This document shows, piece by piece, positions 32,305 to 42,725 of a stretch of 64,000 bases of DNA. Below the pieces are notes generated by a model. It saw only the letters and a list, made by a program, of their open reading frames with translations. It made no database searches and was not told the origin of the DNA. Numbering within the stretch: the first letter of the stretch is position 1; the number at the start of each line of letters is the position of its first letter. Origin of the DNA: Narthecium ossifragum (lineage: Eukaryota > Streptophyta > Magnoliopsida > Dioscoreales > Nartheciaceae); contig OY986971.1 in the NCBI GenBank assembly GCA_963920575.1, positions 16,978,492 to 17,042,491 of the forward strand, given 5' to 3'. The translations under genes and the position numbers were made by a program.

Positions 32305-34500
32305 ATGAGTGTGCATGAGGATTCAGATCTAGATATCACATTGCAAGAATTCTTAGATTCTATGACATCTTCAAGCATACCCTTGCATAAGAACCTCCCG
32401 CTTCCTAAAATCATGGATGCTCCCATCCCGGACCCCAATCCTAATGTCAATCCCATTCCGGACCATAGGAGTATGAGGGATTATTATGTCCCTACTACAT
32501 TTGCACCTACATCGGGCATTCAACAACCCTTTGTTCAAGCCGCACATTATGAGTTTAAGCCTCAATTCCTTCAATTCCTTCCAAACTTTCACGGCTTGAG
32601 TAATGAGGACCCTTACTATCACCTTGAAGATTTTCTTGAAAAGAGCTCCACGGTCAAAATTCCAAACTTTACCGAGGATGCAATGAGATTGAAATTGTTC
32701 CCATTTACCTTGAAAGGCAAAGCCAAGCATTGGTTAGGATCCCTTGAGCCCCAAACGATCACCACATGGGACCAATTACAAAGTGCGTTTCTAGAAAAAT
32801 TCTTCCCTATCGCAAAGACTCATGAAATGAGGACCCAAATAGCGACCTTTCGTCAAGAAAATGACGAACCTTTTCATGATGCTTGGGATAGGTTTAAAGA
32901 GCTTCTTAGGAAATGCCCACACCATCAAATCCCTAAGTGGTCTCTTGTTGATTATTTTTACAATGGCCTTAGAATACGTCATCAACAAGATGTAGACACC
33001 GCTTGTGGTGGGGTGTTCATGACAAATCCCTATGAGGACTCATGGGTTCTATTTGGAAAGCTTGCCATTAATTCCCAAAACCATGCTTACACTTCAAGAA
33101 ATGTTAGGGATACTTCAAGTCCTAAGGGACAATCCAACTCTAGAGGAGTGTTAGAGTTATCCGAATCCACCCGTGTTTCACAATAAATTGATACTCTAAG
33201 TAGGAAATTGGATCAAGTTCTTGCTCATTCTTTGAATCAAATTCCTACTTCTCCTTCTTCATCGAGCTACCCACTCAATTCTCCATCATTGGGAGAACTT
33301 TGCTTCCTATGTTCGACTCCCGGCCACGTAGTTACCAATTGCCATTTGGCCGGTGAGTACCCGGAGCTCGTGCAAGAGCATATCAATGTGGTCTTCAATC
33401 AAGCAAAGCCTACTTATGACCCTTATCCAAATGCATACAATTCTAGGCCTCCGATTGCGGGCAATCAAGCCCCAAGCTATCCTCCTAGGTACCAAGCGCC
33501 ATATCATTCTAACCAACCTCCACAAACTCAATCCACCTACCGGCCACCTCAAGCTCCTCATGCATATTCACCTCAAGCCACAAGTTATCCTCAATCATCT
33601 CATCCTCCAAGTTGGAATCAAAGGCCACCTAGGCCTTCCTCATACCAAGCTCCCTATCAAGCCCCTCAAGCTCCGAAGCGTGATCATTGTATTGAGAAAA
33701 GGCTTCTCAAGGCCTTGGATTCTTTTGAGACAAGTACCCAACTTTTGCATTCTCATTCCCAATCCATTGCAAAGTTGGAAGTGCAAATAGGCCAATTGGC
33801 CAATACTATGGCAAGAAGGGAGGACGGTAGATTTCCTAGTCAACCCATAGCAAACCCTAAAGGCCAACATCTTATCGATTCCACTCACGAGGAAGTGCAA
33901 GCGGTCACTACCCTCCGAAGTGGAAAGATTTTTCCTAATGTTGAGATGTCCAAAGACACTACATTAGAGCGAGAGCATGAACCTCATTTGTCTACTTCAA
34001 TGAAAGACGCTCAAGCATCACCTCATCATACCCCTCATGATTCTTCAAGTCCATTGCCATCTTGCAAGGAAATTGAGCCTACTTTACTCGATCCATTGCC
34101 AACCAAAGCATACATTCCTAGAGCTCCATACCCTCAAGCACTAGTTGATCCTCAAGCTACATCCCAACCTTGGAAGATTGGCAAGTATGAGGAGATGCTA
34201 GAACTTTTCAAGAAGGTCCACATCAACCTTCCCTTGTTGGATGCCATCAAGCAAGTGCCTTCTTACGCCAAATTTTTGAAAGACTTGTGTACTCATAAAA
34301 GGCAATCCAAATCTCACGTCTCCAAAAAGCTCTTCCTAACTGAGCAAGTTAGCTCTATTCTTCAACTCGATCTACCTCCAAAATTGAGAGACCCCGGCAC
34401 TCCTACCATTTCTTGCATCATAGGAGATCAATTGATTGAGGGGGCTCTTCTTGATTTAGGAGCTAGTGTGAATCTCATGCCCTACTCCTTGTTTTGTAAG
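32305..34500 (+). pseudogene. gag of D, nearly intact, one in-frame stop
   Basis: Capsid protein of the element. The gag core (about residues 70-230) shows FLPNFHGLSNEDPYYHLEDF, then RLKLFPFTLKGKAKHWLGSL and EKFFPIAKTHEMR. The frame has one stop, TAA at 33184-33186, between TRVSQ and IDTLSRKLDQ, and otherwise runs on. A zinc knuckle CFLCSTPGHVVTNC follows, then a Pro/Gln/Tyr-rich stretch. The coiled segment HSQSIAKLEVQIGQLA and the LPLLDAIKQVPSYAKFLKDL block lead into protease. Start ATG 32305 is the first in frame after the primer site. With that stop, only a truncated capsid could be made. Confidence 0.85.
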
Positions 34501-34800
34501 TTTGGCTTAGGATAGCTCAAACCAACCTCGATGACTTTGCAATTGGCCGATAGATCTCTCAAGACACCACGGGGTGTTCTTGAAGACATATTAGTCAAGG
34601 TCGATCGATGTGTTTTTCCGGTCGATTTTGTGGTCTTAGACATGGAGCCCGGACCAAGGCATAAACAGTCCATTCCCATCATTCTAGGTCGACCATTCCT
34701 TGCCACAGCCAACGCTTTAATAAATTGTAGGAATGGAGTCATGACCGTTACATTTGGCAACATGGAGATACGGCTTAACATTTTTGATGCATCTAAGCAT
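34400..34800 (+). pseudogene. Aspartic protease of D, one in-frame stop
   Basis: Same frame as gag. The active site reads LLDLGASVNLMPYS, with DLGAS as in other Athila proteases. A stop TAG at 34513-34515 follows FGLG; a GAG-to-TAG change explains it. The frame then continues as LQLADRSLKTPRGV and SIPIILGRPFLATANA, the flap and C-terminal part. No RT follows. Confidence 0.85.
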
Positions 34801-35568
34801 TATGCATGTGAAAAAGAATGTTTTATGATTGATGTTTGGAATGATCATCATGATGAGGAATACTTGATTGAGTTACTTGGTGATGATGAAGAGGTTGATG
34901 ATGATTGTTATGATATTAATCTTCCGGTATATCAACCATTTTATGAAGACATACCCTATTACGAAGAGGATGCTTGTGACATCAATATGCCGGTTTATGA
35001 AGTCTTTAGTGAGGATATATCAATCTTCGGGGACTTCTCTTATATTAATATGCCTATCTATGAGGTGTTTTGGGAGGACGTAACTAATGTTGATGGGCCG
35101 AATTTGGTTGCCTTTCAAGAAAGTTTATCAATTTCTCATGATTATGATGATGAAGGTCAAGATATGTTGTTGGCATTAGAGACTTTTGAAATTTTGGATG
35201 AAGGCTTGCCCATCCTTGAATACGATTACATAGGTAATGATTGTGCTACTCCTTGGTGGAGACATGACTTTGATTTGTCGTCTTCTATATCTTCCTCCAC
35301 AATAATATCTGCCACAACACTATCATTGCCCATCTCGAATGCCACCCCATTTCCCGCGTTCATGCATACATTCATTCGGCCTTATAAAACCGTTAATAAA
35401 GAACGTGATATCTTTTATGCTAAAATGGACACAAGGTTAAAATGGCTTGTGATGAAAGAAATGTGGTTTTATCATTGGCATTTAAATAAAGTTCTTCGAA
35501 AATGGCTTCGTTCTCGTATTTCTAGATGCGATCACCATTTAGAGGGGACATCGAAAATTTACAGGTGA
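34801..35568 (+). CDS. Acidic linker ORF downstream of protease in D
   Basis: Continues the gag-protease frame to the stop after 35565. It is very rich in Asp and Glu, with a threefold repeat of the form DINMPVYEVF.ED near residues 130-190 of the open stretch. The C-terminal 60 residues are basic and aromatic (MKEMWFYHWHLNKVLRKW). In autonomous Athila elements an acidic spacer leads to RT; here the frame simply ends. Role unknown. It could only be made as part of a gag-protease read-through product, or from the ATG at 34531 in its own frame. Confidence 0.6.
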   Translation, partial: YACEKECFMIDVWNDHHDEEYLIELLGDDEEVDDDCYDINLPVYQPFYEDIPYYEEDACDINMPVYEVFSEDISIFGDFSYINMPIYEVFWEDVTNVDGPNLVAFQESLSISHDYDDEGQDMLLALETFEILDEGLPILEYDYIGNDCATPWWRHDFDLSSSISSSTIISATTLSLPISNATPFPAFMHTFIRPYKTVNKERDIFYAKMDTRLKWLVMKEMWFYHWHLNKVLRKWLRSRISRCDHHLEGTSKIYR

Positions 35569-35612
35569 GCTTGCATTGTGTCGAGCTAGAGAAAGTAAAT
35601 CAAGCGCTTGGT

Positions 35613-35624
35613 GGGAGGCAACCC
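35613..35624 (+). other. Conserved GGGAGGCAACCC motif (D)
   Basis: Stands about 45 bp after the end of the acidic ORF. See the equal motif in C1, Ath-3 and C2. Confidence 0.8.
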
Positions 35625-35913
35625 CTCCATTTTTCGTATTTTTCTGCATTTGGTTGTTATTTCTTCTTTGCATGATTGATTGTTTTTCTCATTATTTGCA
35701 TGTTTGATTTTGGTGCGTTTTTGAATTGATCTTTGTTGGAATAATTGTGATGTCAAGATGGTATGTTGAATTTGTGGGATGATTGATGTGTTGTCTGGTT
35801 TGGAGGGTTTGTATTGTGGTATTTTAACGCCTAAGGAGCCTAGTATACTTGCTTGAGGTGTGTGGGGCGAATTCCCAAGATTTCAGCACAGTTTAGCAGT
35901 TTGGTACATAAAA

Positions 35914-36328
35914 GATCGATGCTCCAAGTGGAGAGGATCGATCCTTTACGTCCGATTGAATATAAGCTGGAACCTGGGGATAAAGGATCGATCCTGCCAT
36001 ACCTCATGATCGATCTCTTTTGCGAATTTATTCGTGACAGAGGGATGGTTTTAAGGTGATCGATCCTTATCTACCTAAAGATCGATCTCTTTTGCGAATT
36101 TATTCGTGACAGGGGGCTGGTTTTTAGATGATCGATCCTGCCATACCTAAGGATCGATCTTTCTTGCACATTTTAATTGTGACAGAGGGATGGTTTTTGG
36201 ATGATCGATCCTTGAGCATAGAAAGATCGATCTTACTTACTTATACACGTCAGCTCGTCTTAAGCCTGATTCTTTTTGATGCTGCCACGTGTTCAAAAGA
36301 TCGATCTTGCTCTTTCAAGAGATCGATC
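35914..36328 (+). promoter_or_regulatory. Internal paired GATCGATC module of D
   Basis: Octamers begin at 35914/35936, 35986/36008, 36058/36080, 36130/36152, 36203/36225 and 36299/36321: six pairs, every one 22 bp apart. Pair starts are 72, 72, 72, 73 and 96 bp apart. GTGACAG is at 36034, 36106 and 36179, each 26-27 bp after the second octamer of the preceding pair. A TATA-like word follows within 25 bp. This copies the U3 layout inside the element. Confidence 0.65.
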
Positions 36329-36349
36329 TTTTGCGGGGATGGTTAAAAA

Positions 36350-36359
36350 AATATATAGG
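36350..36359 (+). promoter_or_regulatory. Putative internal TATA box of D
   Basis: AATATATAGG directly after the internal octamer array and about 340 bp before the ATG of the extra ORF. Promoter function is inferred from the parallel with the LTR. Confidence 0.5.
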
Positions 36360-36691
36360 CGCGGGAGATCGACTTAGGGCCCCAAGCCCTAAGATCGATC
36401 CTCTCTTCCCCTTCCCCTGTTCGCTCGGACGCCGCATCTCTTCTTCGCCACCTCCGACCGGTGCGCCACCCTCTCCTCCGGCCGGATTTCACCGCCGCCG
36501 ACCTTCCCAAGGTGTCCGCGACCACCCTTCACCTCCCTTTACCTCTCGATCGAGCTCCTGTCCCCCACATTTACCCCCCCTCCTCTCACATCTCCGTGAT
36601 CGGCGGGATCCTTTCGCCTCCGACGAGCTCCACTGGCCAAAGCCACCACCGCTGGCCGATCCAGTTTCCCCTTGCTGCCATCCTCAGCTTC

Positions 36692-38127
36692 ATGGTTCTC
36701 AAGCACACCGCCGCCATCAAGAAGGCCGCCGGGAAGGGCAAGGCTGTGTCTTCCTCTTCCTCTCCAGCCGGGCAGGCTTCTTCCACACCATCCTCGCAAC
36801 CGGCATCCTCTCCATCTTCTTCTGGGCTGGCCGCTGATTCACCTTCTCCTTCTACACGGCCGGTCCGTGCCACGCGTGCCGCCGCCACTTCGTCTACAGC
36901 TCCGGCAACTTCCAAGAGGAAAGCCTCCGCTGCCCCTTTGTCATCCAATCCTCGCCGATCCAAGAAGCTGAAGAAGCGCTCCAGGCCCTCCACTGCGCCC
37001 ACTGACGTTCGAGGCCTAGATCCACAATGGCGACGGGAGGTAAGCCTCGAGTTCACCTTTGACGTCTCCTTCTTCCGCACCATCGAGCACGCGCGAGATT
37101 CCATCGCTACACTGGAAGCCCGTGGCTGGCTGCCCTTCTGCACCCCCTCCACCACTGTATACCATGGCTAGCCTGCATGTTCTACCAGAACATGAAGGCT
37201 ATTCCCTGCGGTAATGAGAGGGACGAGGCTAGTGATGCCCCGAGCCGGGCCTTGGGCTTCACTTCGATCATTGACGGGGAGGATATCACATTCACTGCCC
37301 GGGACGTGGCTGCCCTCTTGGGTGTCCCTCGCCACTCCCCTGGTCTCCATCGAGCCACCCCTGAGGAGCTGCCTCTTGAGGCTGATGCCCAGCTGTTTCT
37401 CCACCCGGATCGCACAGGAGAGGGCAAATTTGTGCTGGCAGAGCTGCCCCCTCAGATGTGGTTGATCGACGATATCTTTCGCCGAAACATTTACCAAAAT
37501 GGCCACGCCCAGTATAGGACTAACAAGTGGTTGTGTTCACTATGGTTTTTGGCTAAGTCGTGGTCGATCGACTTGGCTCAGCAGGTCATCGAGGACATGG
37601 CCCAGTTTTATTGTGGAGCGGTTCGGGACCGATCGCCCAGTTTTAACGATAAAGCCGTCCCGCACCGCTGCCTTATTTCGGCTTTTCTCGCTAGCCAGGA
37701 CCTAGTCCCTGAGGGCGAGCCTACTGTCTCGGACGCGGCCTTCAGATTTGCCCGCTTCGGTAAGGCCACCTGGGCCAAGGTCCTTAGCCATATGAGGAAA
37801 GCCGGCCATCCTCGTCCTCAGCCGAGACCCAGTAGGACCCAGTCGACCCCAGAGTTCGGGCCTGTCGAGCACCCGACCATGGGTGAGATCTATCGGGAGC
37901 ATCGGGCGTTCCAGGACACGGTACTGCGGCGCTTGGACGAGACAGACACGCGCGATGCCACCCTTCGCCAGGACATCGCCGCTCTTCGCCAGGACACCAC
38001 CGCACTTCACCAGGTCGCCTCGAGTATCCTAGCGGGTCTCGATGCCATCCACCCTCCTCCTCCACCTGTCACAGATTTCGCTTCTTCCCATCCTTTTACC
38101 TGTTCAGAGCCGGCACCTCAGGGATGA
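36692..38127 (+). pseudogene. Extra ORF of D resembling 'putative plant transposon protein' (Transposase_32-like), one frameshift
   Basis: Starts MVLKHTAAIKKAAGKGKAV, then a long Ser/Pro/Ala-rich stretch and a basic cluster RRSKKLKKR that looks like a nuclear signal. The folded part begins near 37020 (WRREVSLEFTFDVSFFRT, ARGWLPFC). The frame breaks at 37160-37176 and resumes one frame over with MFYQNMKAIP, then DITFTARDVAALLGVPRHS. The pattern 'RGW..FC.P...VY..L...FY.NM....' followed by an 'LG(V/I)P' block is what I know from plant transposon ORFs of this type. The C-terminus has a heptad-like repeat (TLRQDIAALRQDTTALHQ). GC content is far above its surroundings. Function unknown. Confidence 0.55.
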
Positions 38128-39928
38128 TAGACTATATCTAGGGGTATTTTCTGTATTTTTTGGATGGTTGGAGTGTATCTCTTTTTGTGCTTGGAGGGTG
38201 GGTAAGTTTTTGTATTCCATTGCTCTATTTTTGTATATGGTTGGCATCGATGATAGTGGATATATATATACATGATTTTTGGTATGGGGGTGTGCCCCGG
38301 GTGTGTATGTTTATGAATGTGAATGTATGGTTGTAAATGACGGTTGGGGTAGTTGCATTTCTGTATTTTGATTTGAATGAATGTTGGATGCAAATGGCAT
38401 CTTTGTACAACCCTTGGGCTTATTGAATAAATAGAGGGAATGCTGCCCAATTTTTCTCGAAATTTTTCATATCTATTGTTTGATTTCCATAATATTATGA
38501 TGAGTATTTCCTCTATGTTTTTACAGGGCATACGAGCTATGGATAGCAACATAAAATACAACATTTTGACATCACAACAGTACTGTTTTTCACGACTAAC
38601 CTTGACCCTAACTCCTTTCATACCTTTCGTCAAGGTTACATCTTTGTCCATTTCGTCACAAGGTTATCTCTACACTTTACCCTTCTTCCGTGCTTGAGGT
38701 CAAACCCGCTTAAGTTAGGGGGTATGATTGCATCATGTTTATAGATAACCTGTGATCGATCTACAGTTAGTCACACGTTTATTTGATTGGTAAATATGCG
38801 AAAAATTTTCAACTCTTATGCTAGCATGGATGACTACTGCATAATTCATCTTGATTCTCATGCTTTGTAAAATTTGGCAAATCACTTCATGAGTAGTGTT
38901 ATTCTTCTACTTTAATTCTTCTTGCCATGCATTAAGGACATTTAAGTGATCCAATCCACTTGTGCACTTACACTTGTATGAGGGGGCAAGTAGTGTTTGA
39001 TTGGGGGACCTTGATAGATTGGGGGTCCAAGGCTATTTACACTCGATTGAGATGACTTGTAGTAGGGTTTGAAGCCAAGTTAGAGGCCGAGAGCTAGGTT
39101 AATAAAAGTGACTAGTCTTGATTCGTAGCCTTCTAGGCTCGAGTAGTTAGATCCGAGGGGTGCTTCAACACCTAATGCCCCAAAGCCATCTGGCTTGGGA
39201 GTCATTGATCTAACACTCGTTAAATGGGTCTAGTAGAAAGCTTAAGGGATCAAGGCATTGCACGGTCACGCTAGTATCAAACAAAAGCTTGTTGGTCAGC
39301 TGTGATTCGTGGCCTGCTAGGTTCGGGAAATTAAGCCCGAGGGGTGTCTTAACACCTAGTGCCTTTAGGTCATCTGACCGAGGAGCCACTGGCCCAAATC
39401 TCGTTACATGGGCCTAGTAGAAAGCCTAAGGGATCATGGCATTGCACGACCACTGGTTTTAGTCAGAAAAAAAGCGAAGAGAAAAAAAAAAAGAAAAAAA
39501 AAGAAAAGAACAAAGATTTTATTTTAAATAAAACTTGTCATTTGTTCGACCGGTGTAAAACGCTAAGGATGTCTAGTTTTGATTGGAACCCTACTTAAAT
39601 GACTATGAAGCCCCAAGTACTTGAGTAGCAACTTTCACTACACGGATTGCTTAGATGAGGTTTAATCTTGTTCAAGTGCTTTGAAGTGTTTTAATGATGC
39701 TATTGATGGAATTATTCACTTGCATTTTACTTGTACTATGGGTTGATGGATGGAGCTATACATTCTAATCTATGTGTGCATATGAATGAAACTTGATTGC
39801 ATAGGAACCAAAGCTATTTGAGAAGTGACTAATTGTTGATCGGGGGATTGCTCTTTAATTGTTTTTTATTTCTTCTCTTTCCCTTCAAGTTATTTTTCTT
39901 TTGCTTTGCTCGAGGACTAGCAAAGTTC
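38128..39928 (+). other. D 3' untranslated region with repeats
   Basis: No gene. A diverged direct repeat of about 140 bp lies at 39120-39260 and 39305-39445 (both contain GAGGGGTG...ACACCTA and GGCATTGCACG). A purine run sits at 39470-39515. This layout is common ahead of the 3' LTR in Athila elements. Confidence 0.6.
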
Positions 39929-39941
39929 AAGTTAGGGGGTG
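39929..39941 (+). other. Polypurine tract of D
   Basis: AAGTTAGGGGGTG immediately before the 3' LTR start TGATAAGACG. Confidence 0.85.
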
Positions 39942-41517
39942 TGATAAGACGTGAAAAGTGCATAAATCACCCTTTTAACTTGGCCTTGTTAGTCTCCGAG
40001 CAAGGCCTTACTGACGATTATTACCCTATGGCAGGTACAAGAGCCCTCAATGAGGATTGGATCAAGTTCCGAGCTTAAACGATGTCATTCGGGCCAGTTT
40101 TTATGAAGAAGATCGATCCTTTATTGAAGAAGGATCGATCCTTTGAAGTATATTAAGAAGGAAGCCAATCAGGACAACAAGGATCGATCCTATATCATGA
40201 GAGGATCGATCACTTTTGCACATTTTTCAGTGACAGAGCGCAAATTCTAGAGGATCGATCTCCACCTACTGAAAGATCGATCTTCATCGGGGCGCAGCCA
40301 GAACTCAAGAGAAAAGATCGATCCTTTCCTATGGGAGGATCGATCCTCCACGGGACCATCGATCACACGAAGAGGAAGATCGATCCTTTCCCTTACGAGG
40401 ATCGATCCTTTTGTGCCAGCCGAGCAAAATCAATGGTCCAGATCTAATCCGAGTGGGGGAGGCTTGCTTACTATAAATAGACCCCTTTTGAGGAATTTTA
40501 GGGATCTTCTCTTAGTCCTTTCTCTAGCCCTTCTATTTTCCTTACCCAATTGAGAGGAGGACTTCTTGGAGGGAATCCATGGGAGGAGAGCTTCATCAAC
40601 CTCCATCCATGGATCCAACCAAGATGAGTAGCTAACTTCCTTTCTCTTGGGATTTCCAAGTAGTTGTAGGATTCTTTTGTAGTTTTCTTAGGGTTTTTTT
40701 ATGTGTAATCTTTGGGGATGATCTATTGTATGGATTTGAGCATGATTTCTCTATCTTTGTACATGGATCTTATATGTTGAATGGATGAATGCCTTTCTTT
40801 GGTATGAGTTAGAACTTGTGCATGATAGGTGTTTGTTGTTATGCCCCAATGAGTTGGATGTGTTAGAAACACATCCAATTATATTGGGAGGATGATTAGC
40901 CCGAGATTAGAGATTAGGGATGCTAGAACCATCCCTATCTCTCTAATTAGAGGATCCATTCTATCTTTCTCTTGCATTGGATGCGATGTGCTAGAACCAT
41001 CTCGATCCAATGCCCGACTCCATACAATACCTTTACCTTGCGACGAATCGATCTTAATCGAAGGTTCGTTAGCGACGATAGAAGCTAATCACTCATTCGT
41101 CGACTTTGTGAATGTGATTCTTTCCGGTGGATGATCCTAACCCGACTTCTGTTGAGCGATAAATGAGGCTAATCACCCGCTTGTCGACTTCTAGATTTCG
41201 ATCGTCCCAATTGGATTACACACCTCAATTCCTTAAGAGGCTACATTAAAACCTACAATGAAATGGAGATCCCAAGGCCTCTCTATATTAGTTATATTTC
41301 TCTTCACTTAGTTAATTACTTTAATAGTCATTAATCCAAAACCCAAATCATTTTAGCTAGTTGTTTGGAGTTATCTATCGAGTACGTTAGTCAATTCTCA
41401 TTTCCCTACGGATCGACCCGGACTCCCGCTAACTACGTAGTAGTTAGTTAGGATTCGGTATAAATTGTAATCTTGACGCCCTAGTCACTTTTAACGACAA
41501 GTGGTTTGGGCGCGTCA
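39942..41517 (+). repeat. 3' LTR of D
   Basis: About 98% identical by eye to 30466-32042. The octamer array is at 40111-40406 with the same spacing as the 5' copy. Ends GGGCGCGTCA. Confidence 0.95.
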
Positions 41518-41522
41518 ATGAG

Positions 41523-41624
41523 CATATGAGAAGATGGTGTGAAGTCGATGGGATCATACACATGTACGAAGACTACATTGGAGTACACACGTACCATAGG
41601 CGAGGAGGAAGAGGAAGAGGATGA
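41523..41624 (+). pseudogene. PMD gene, 3' end after element D
   Basis: Continues the frame of 30401-30465: HMRRWCEVDGIIHMYEDYIG, then a short Gly/Arg-rich tail and TGA at 41622. The clean join after removing D and one target copy shows that D landed in this exon. 3' flanking AT-rich sequence follows. Confidence 0.6.
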
Positions 41625-41910
41625 AGAACTAGATAATCTACAATAGGAAGATGACCCATATAGCAAGTGTAACATCGGATAAGTATATTTTGAGCAAGTG
41701 TAGCAAGTATGACTTAAGTATGTTTTGAGCAAGTGGATGTGGATATGTATGTTTTGTTATGTTAAATTCGTCATTGTGGAAGTGTGTAGTTTCAATAGTA
41801 CCTGCCTCAGTTCATGTGCAAATTTCTATGGAAAAGAGAATTGCTATGTTTGTATTCTGCTCATTAGCTTGTTATGTTTATTAATCCTAACCTTCAAACG
41901 TTATGACCAT
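41625..41910. other. 3' flank of the PMD gene, no further gene
   Basis: AT-rich, with the word GAGCAAGTG repeated three times (41690-41735). Probably untranslated region of the PMD transcript. Confidence 0.4.
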
Positions 41911-42040
41911 GTTCAGCTTTAAGAAACCGAACATAACCAAGATGTTCGGTTCAATGAAACCAAACAAAGTGGATATATTTGGTTTGTTGAAACCGAACAA
42001 AGTGGATATTTCGGTCTCATTCAACCGAAATAAGGTATAT
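41911..42040. repeat. 33-bp hairpin repeats, middle MULE block
   Basis: Four units beginning at 41911, 41944, about 41978 and about 42010, each with TTCGGTT-type and AACCGAA-type arms. The middle block sits between the 3' ends of the two MULE genes. Confidence 0.75.
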
Positions 42041-42089
42041 TAAATGATAAAATATATATTTAATATTAATTTCCCGTTAAAATATAAAA

Positions 42090-42190
42090 AAAGCTCGGCG
42101 GTCGATCCGTGCATCCACCGCTGCATCGACCGTGAGTCTCTGTGAAGAAAAGGGCTCCCTAGGGTCGATGCCCAGATAGACCACGAGATT
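42090..42190. repeat. GGTCGATCC-rich stretch resembling the SIRE LTR
   Basis: Reads GGTCGATCCGTGCATCCACC, then GCATCGACCGTGAGTC and GGGTCGATGCC. The same order of words occurs in the copia LTRs at 15347/15429 and 16817-16855. It lies between two 33-bp repeat blocks of the MULE. Confidence 0.55.
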
Positions 42191-42210
42191 CTATCATTTA
42201 AGATACATTT

Positions 42211-42310
42211 GTTCGGTTAAATGAGATGGAACATATCTTTTTTTTGTTGGTTTCATTAAATCGAACATCTGGGCTATGTTCGGTTGCTTAACACCGAACA
42301 TAGCCAGAAT
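42211..42310. repeat. 33-bp hairpin repeats, second middle block
   Basis: GTTCGGTTAAATGAGATGGA begins at 42211 and a unit at 42278. The latter forms a perfect 13-bp inverted repeat, GGCTATGTTCGGT (42271-42283) and ACCGAACATAGCC (42292-42304), with an 8-base loop. Confidence 0.75.
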
Positions 42311-42725
42311 CCCCTGTTTAGCTTCACATACACAACTAGTGTCAACAACCAAAATGAAAAAATTAGTGTTAACATACCACAATACATAAATTAGTGTTAA
42401 TAGCAATATTACATAACAACCACAATACTAAATTATTCCATTAAGATTCCACAATAAACATATTATGTTAAATGTTTATAAATCTTAACAAGCCACCATG
42501 ATAACGCGTCAGTAACCAATGTAAACCTGTGAAACCGCATCCTCAGTTATTAGGGAAACAATATGGAAACATTAGTAATGTGAAGAGCTTAGTTAGTAAT
42601 GGATATGGTTTTATAGATGTACTCTAGATGGTGTTAGAAACTTTCAAACATGGGACTCAACTGCCTGAGTTAGAGTCGGAATCGATATCAACAATTTCTC
42701 TAGTGGCAACTGACGAGGGGATGAT
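42311..42725. other. No supported gene
   Basis: AT-rich, probably the 3' flank of the minus-strand transposase. Confidence 0.4.

Larger units (their letters stand above)
30466..41517 (+). mobile_element. D: non-autonomous Athila-type element with gag-protease and extra ORF
   Basis: Two LTRs of 1,577 and 1,576 bp, primer site at 32050, polypurine tract at 39929. Flanks are TTGAG (30461-30465) and ATGAG (41518-41522), a target duplication with one change. Inside are gag and protease in one frame (32305-34800), an acidic linker (to 35568), a palindrome array and TATA (35914-36360), an extra ORF (36692-38127) and a repeat-bearing tail. RT, RNase H and integrase are absent. By eye the LTRs differ at about 32 substitutions plus one indel, near 2%; at the common rice rate of 1.3e-8 per site per year that is about 0.8 million years. 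Confidence 0.9.

Noticed and set aside
41495..41760. 83-codon minus-strand frame with a Ser run across the D 3' border
   Set aside because: It crosses an LTR/exon junction and the Ser run is the antisense of a GGA-rich PMD tail.
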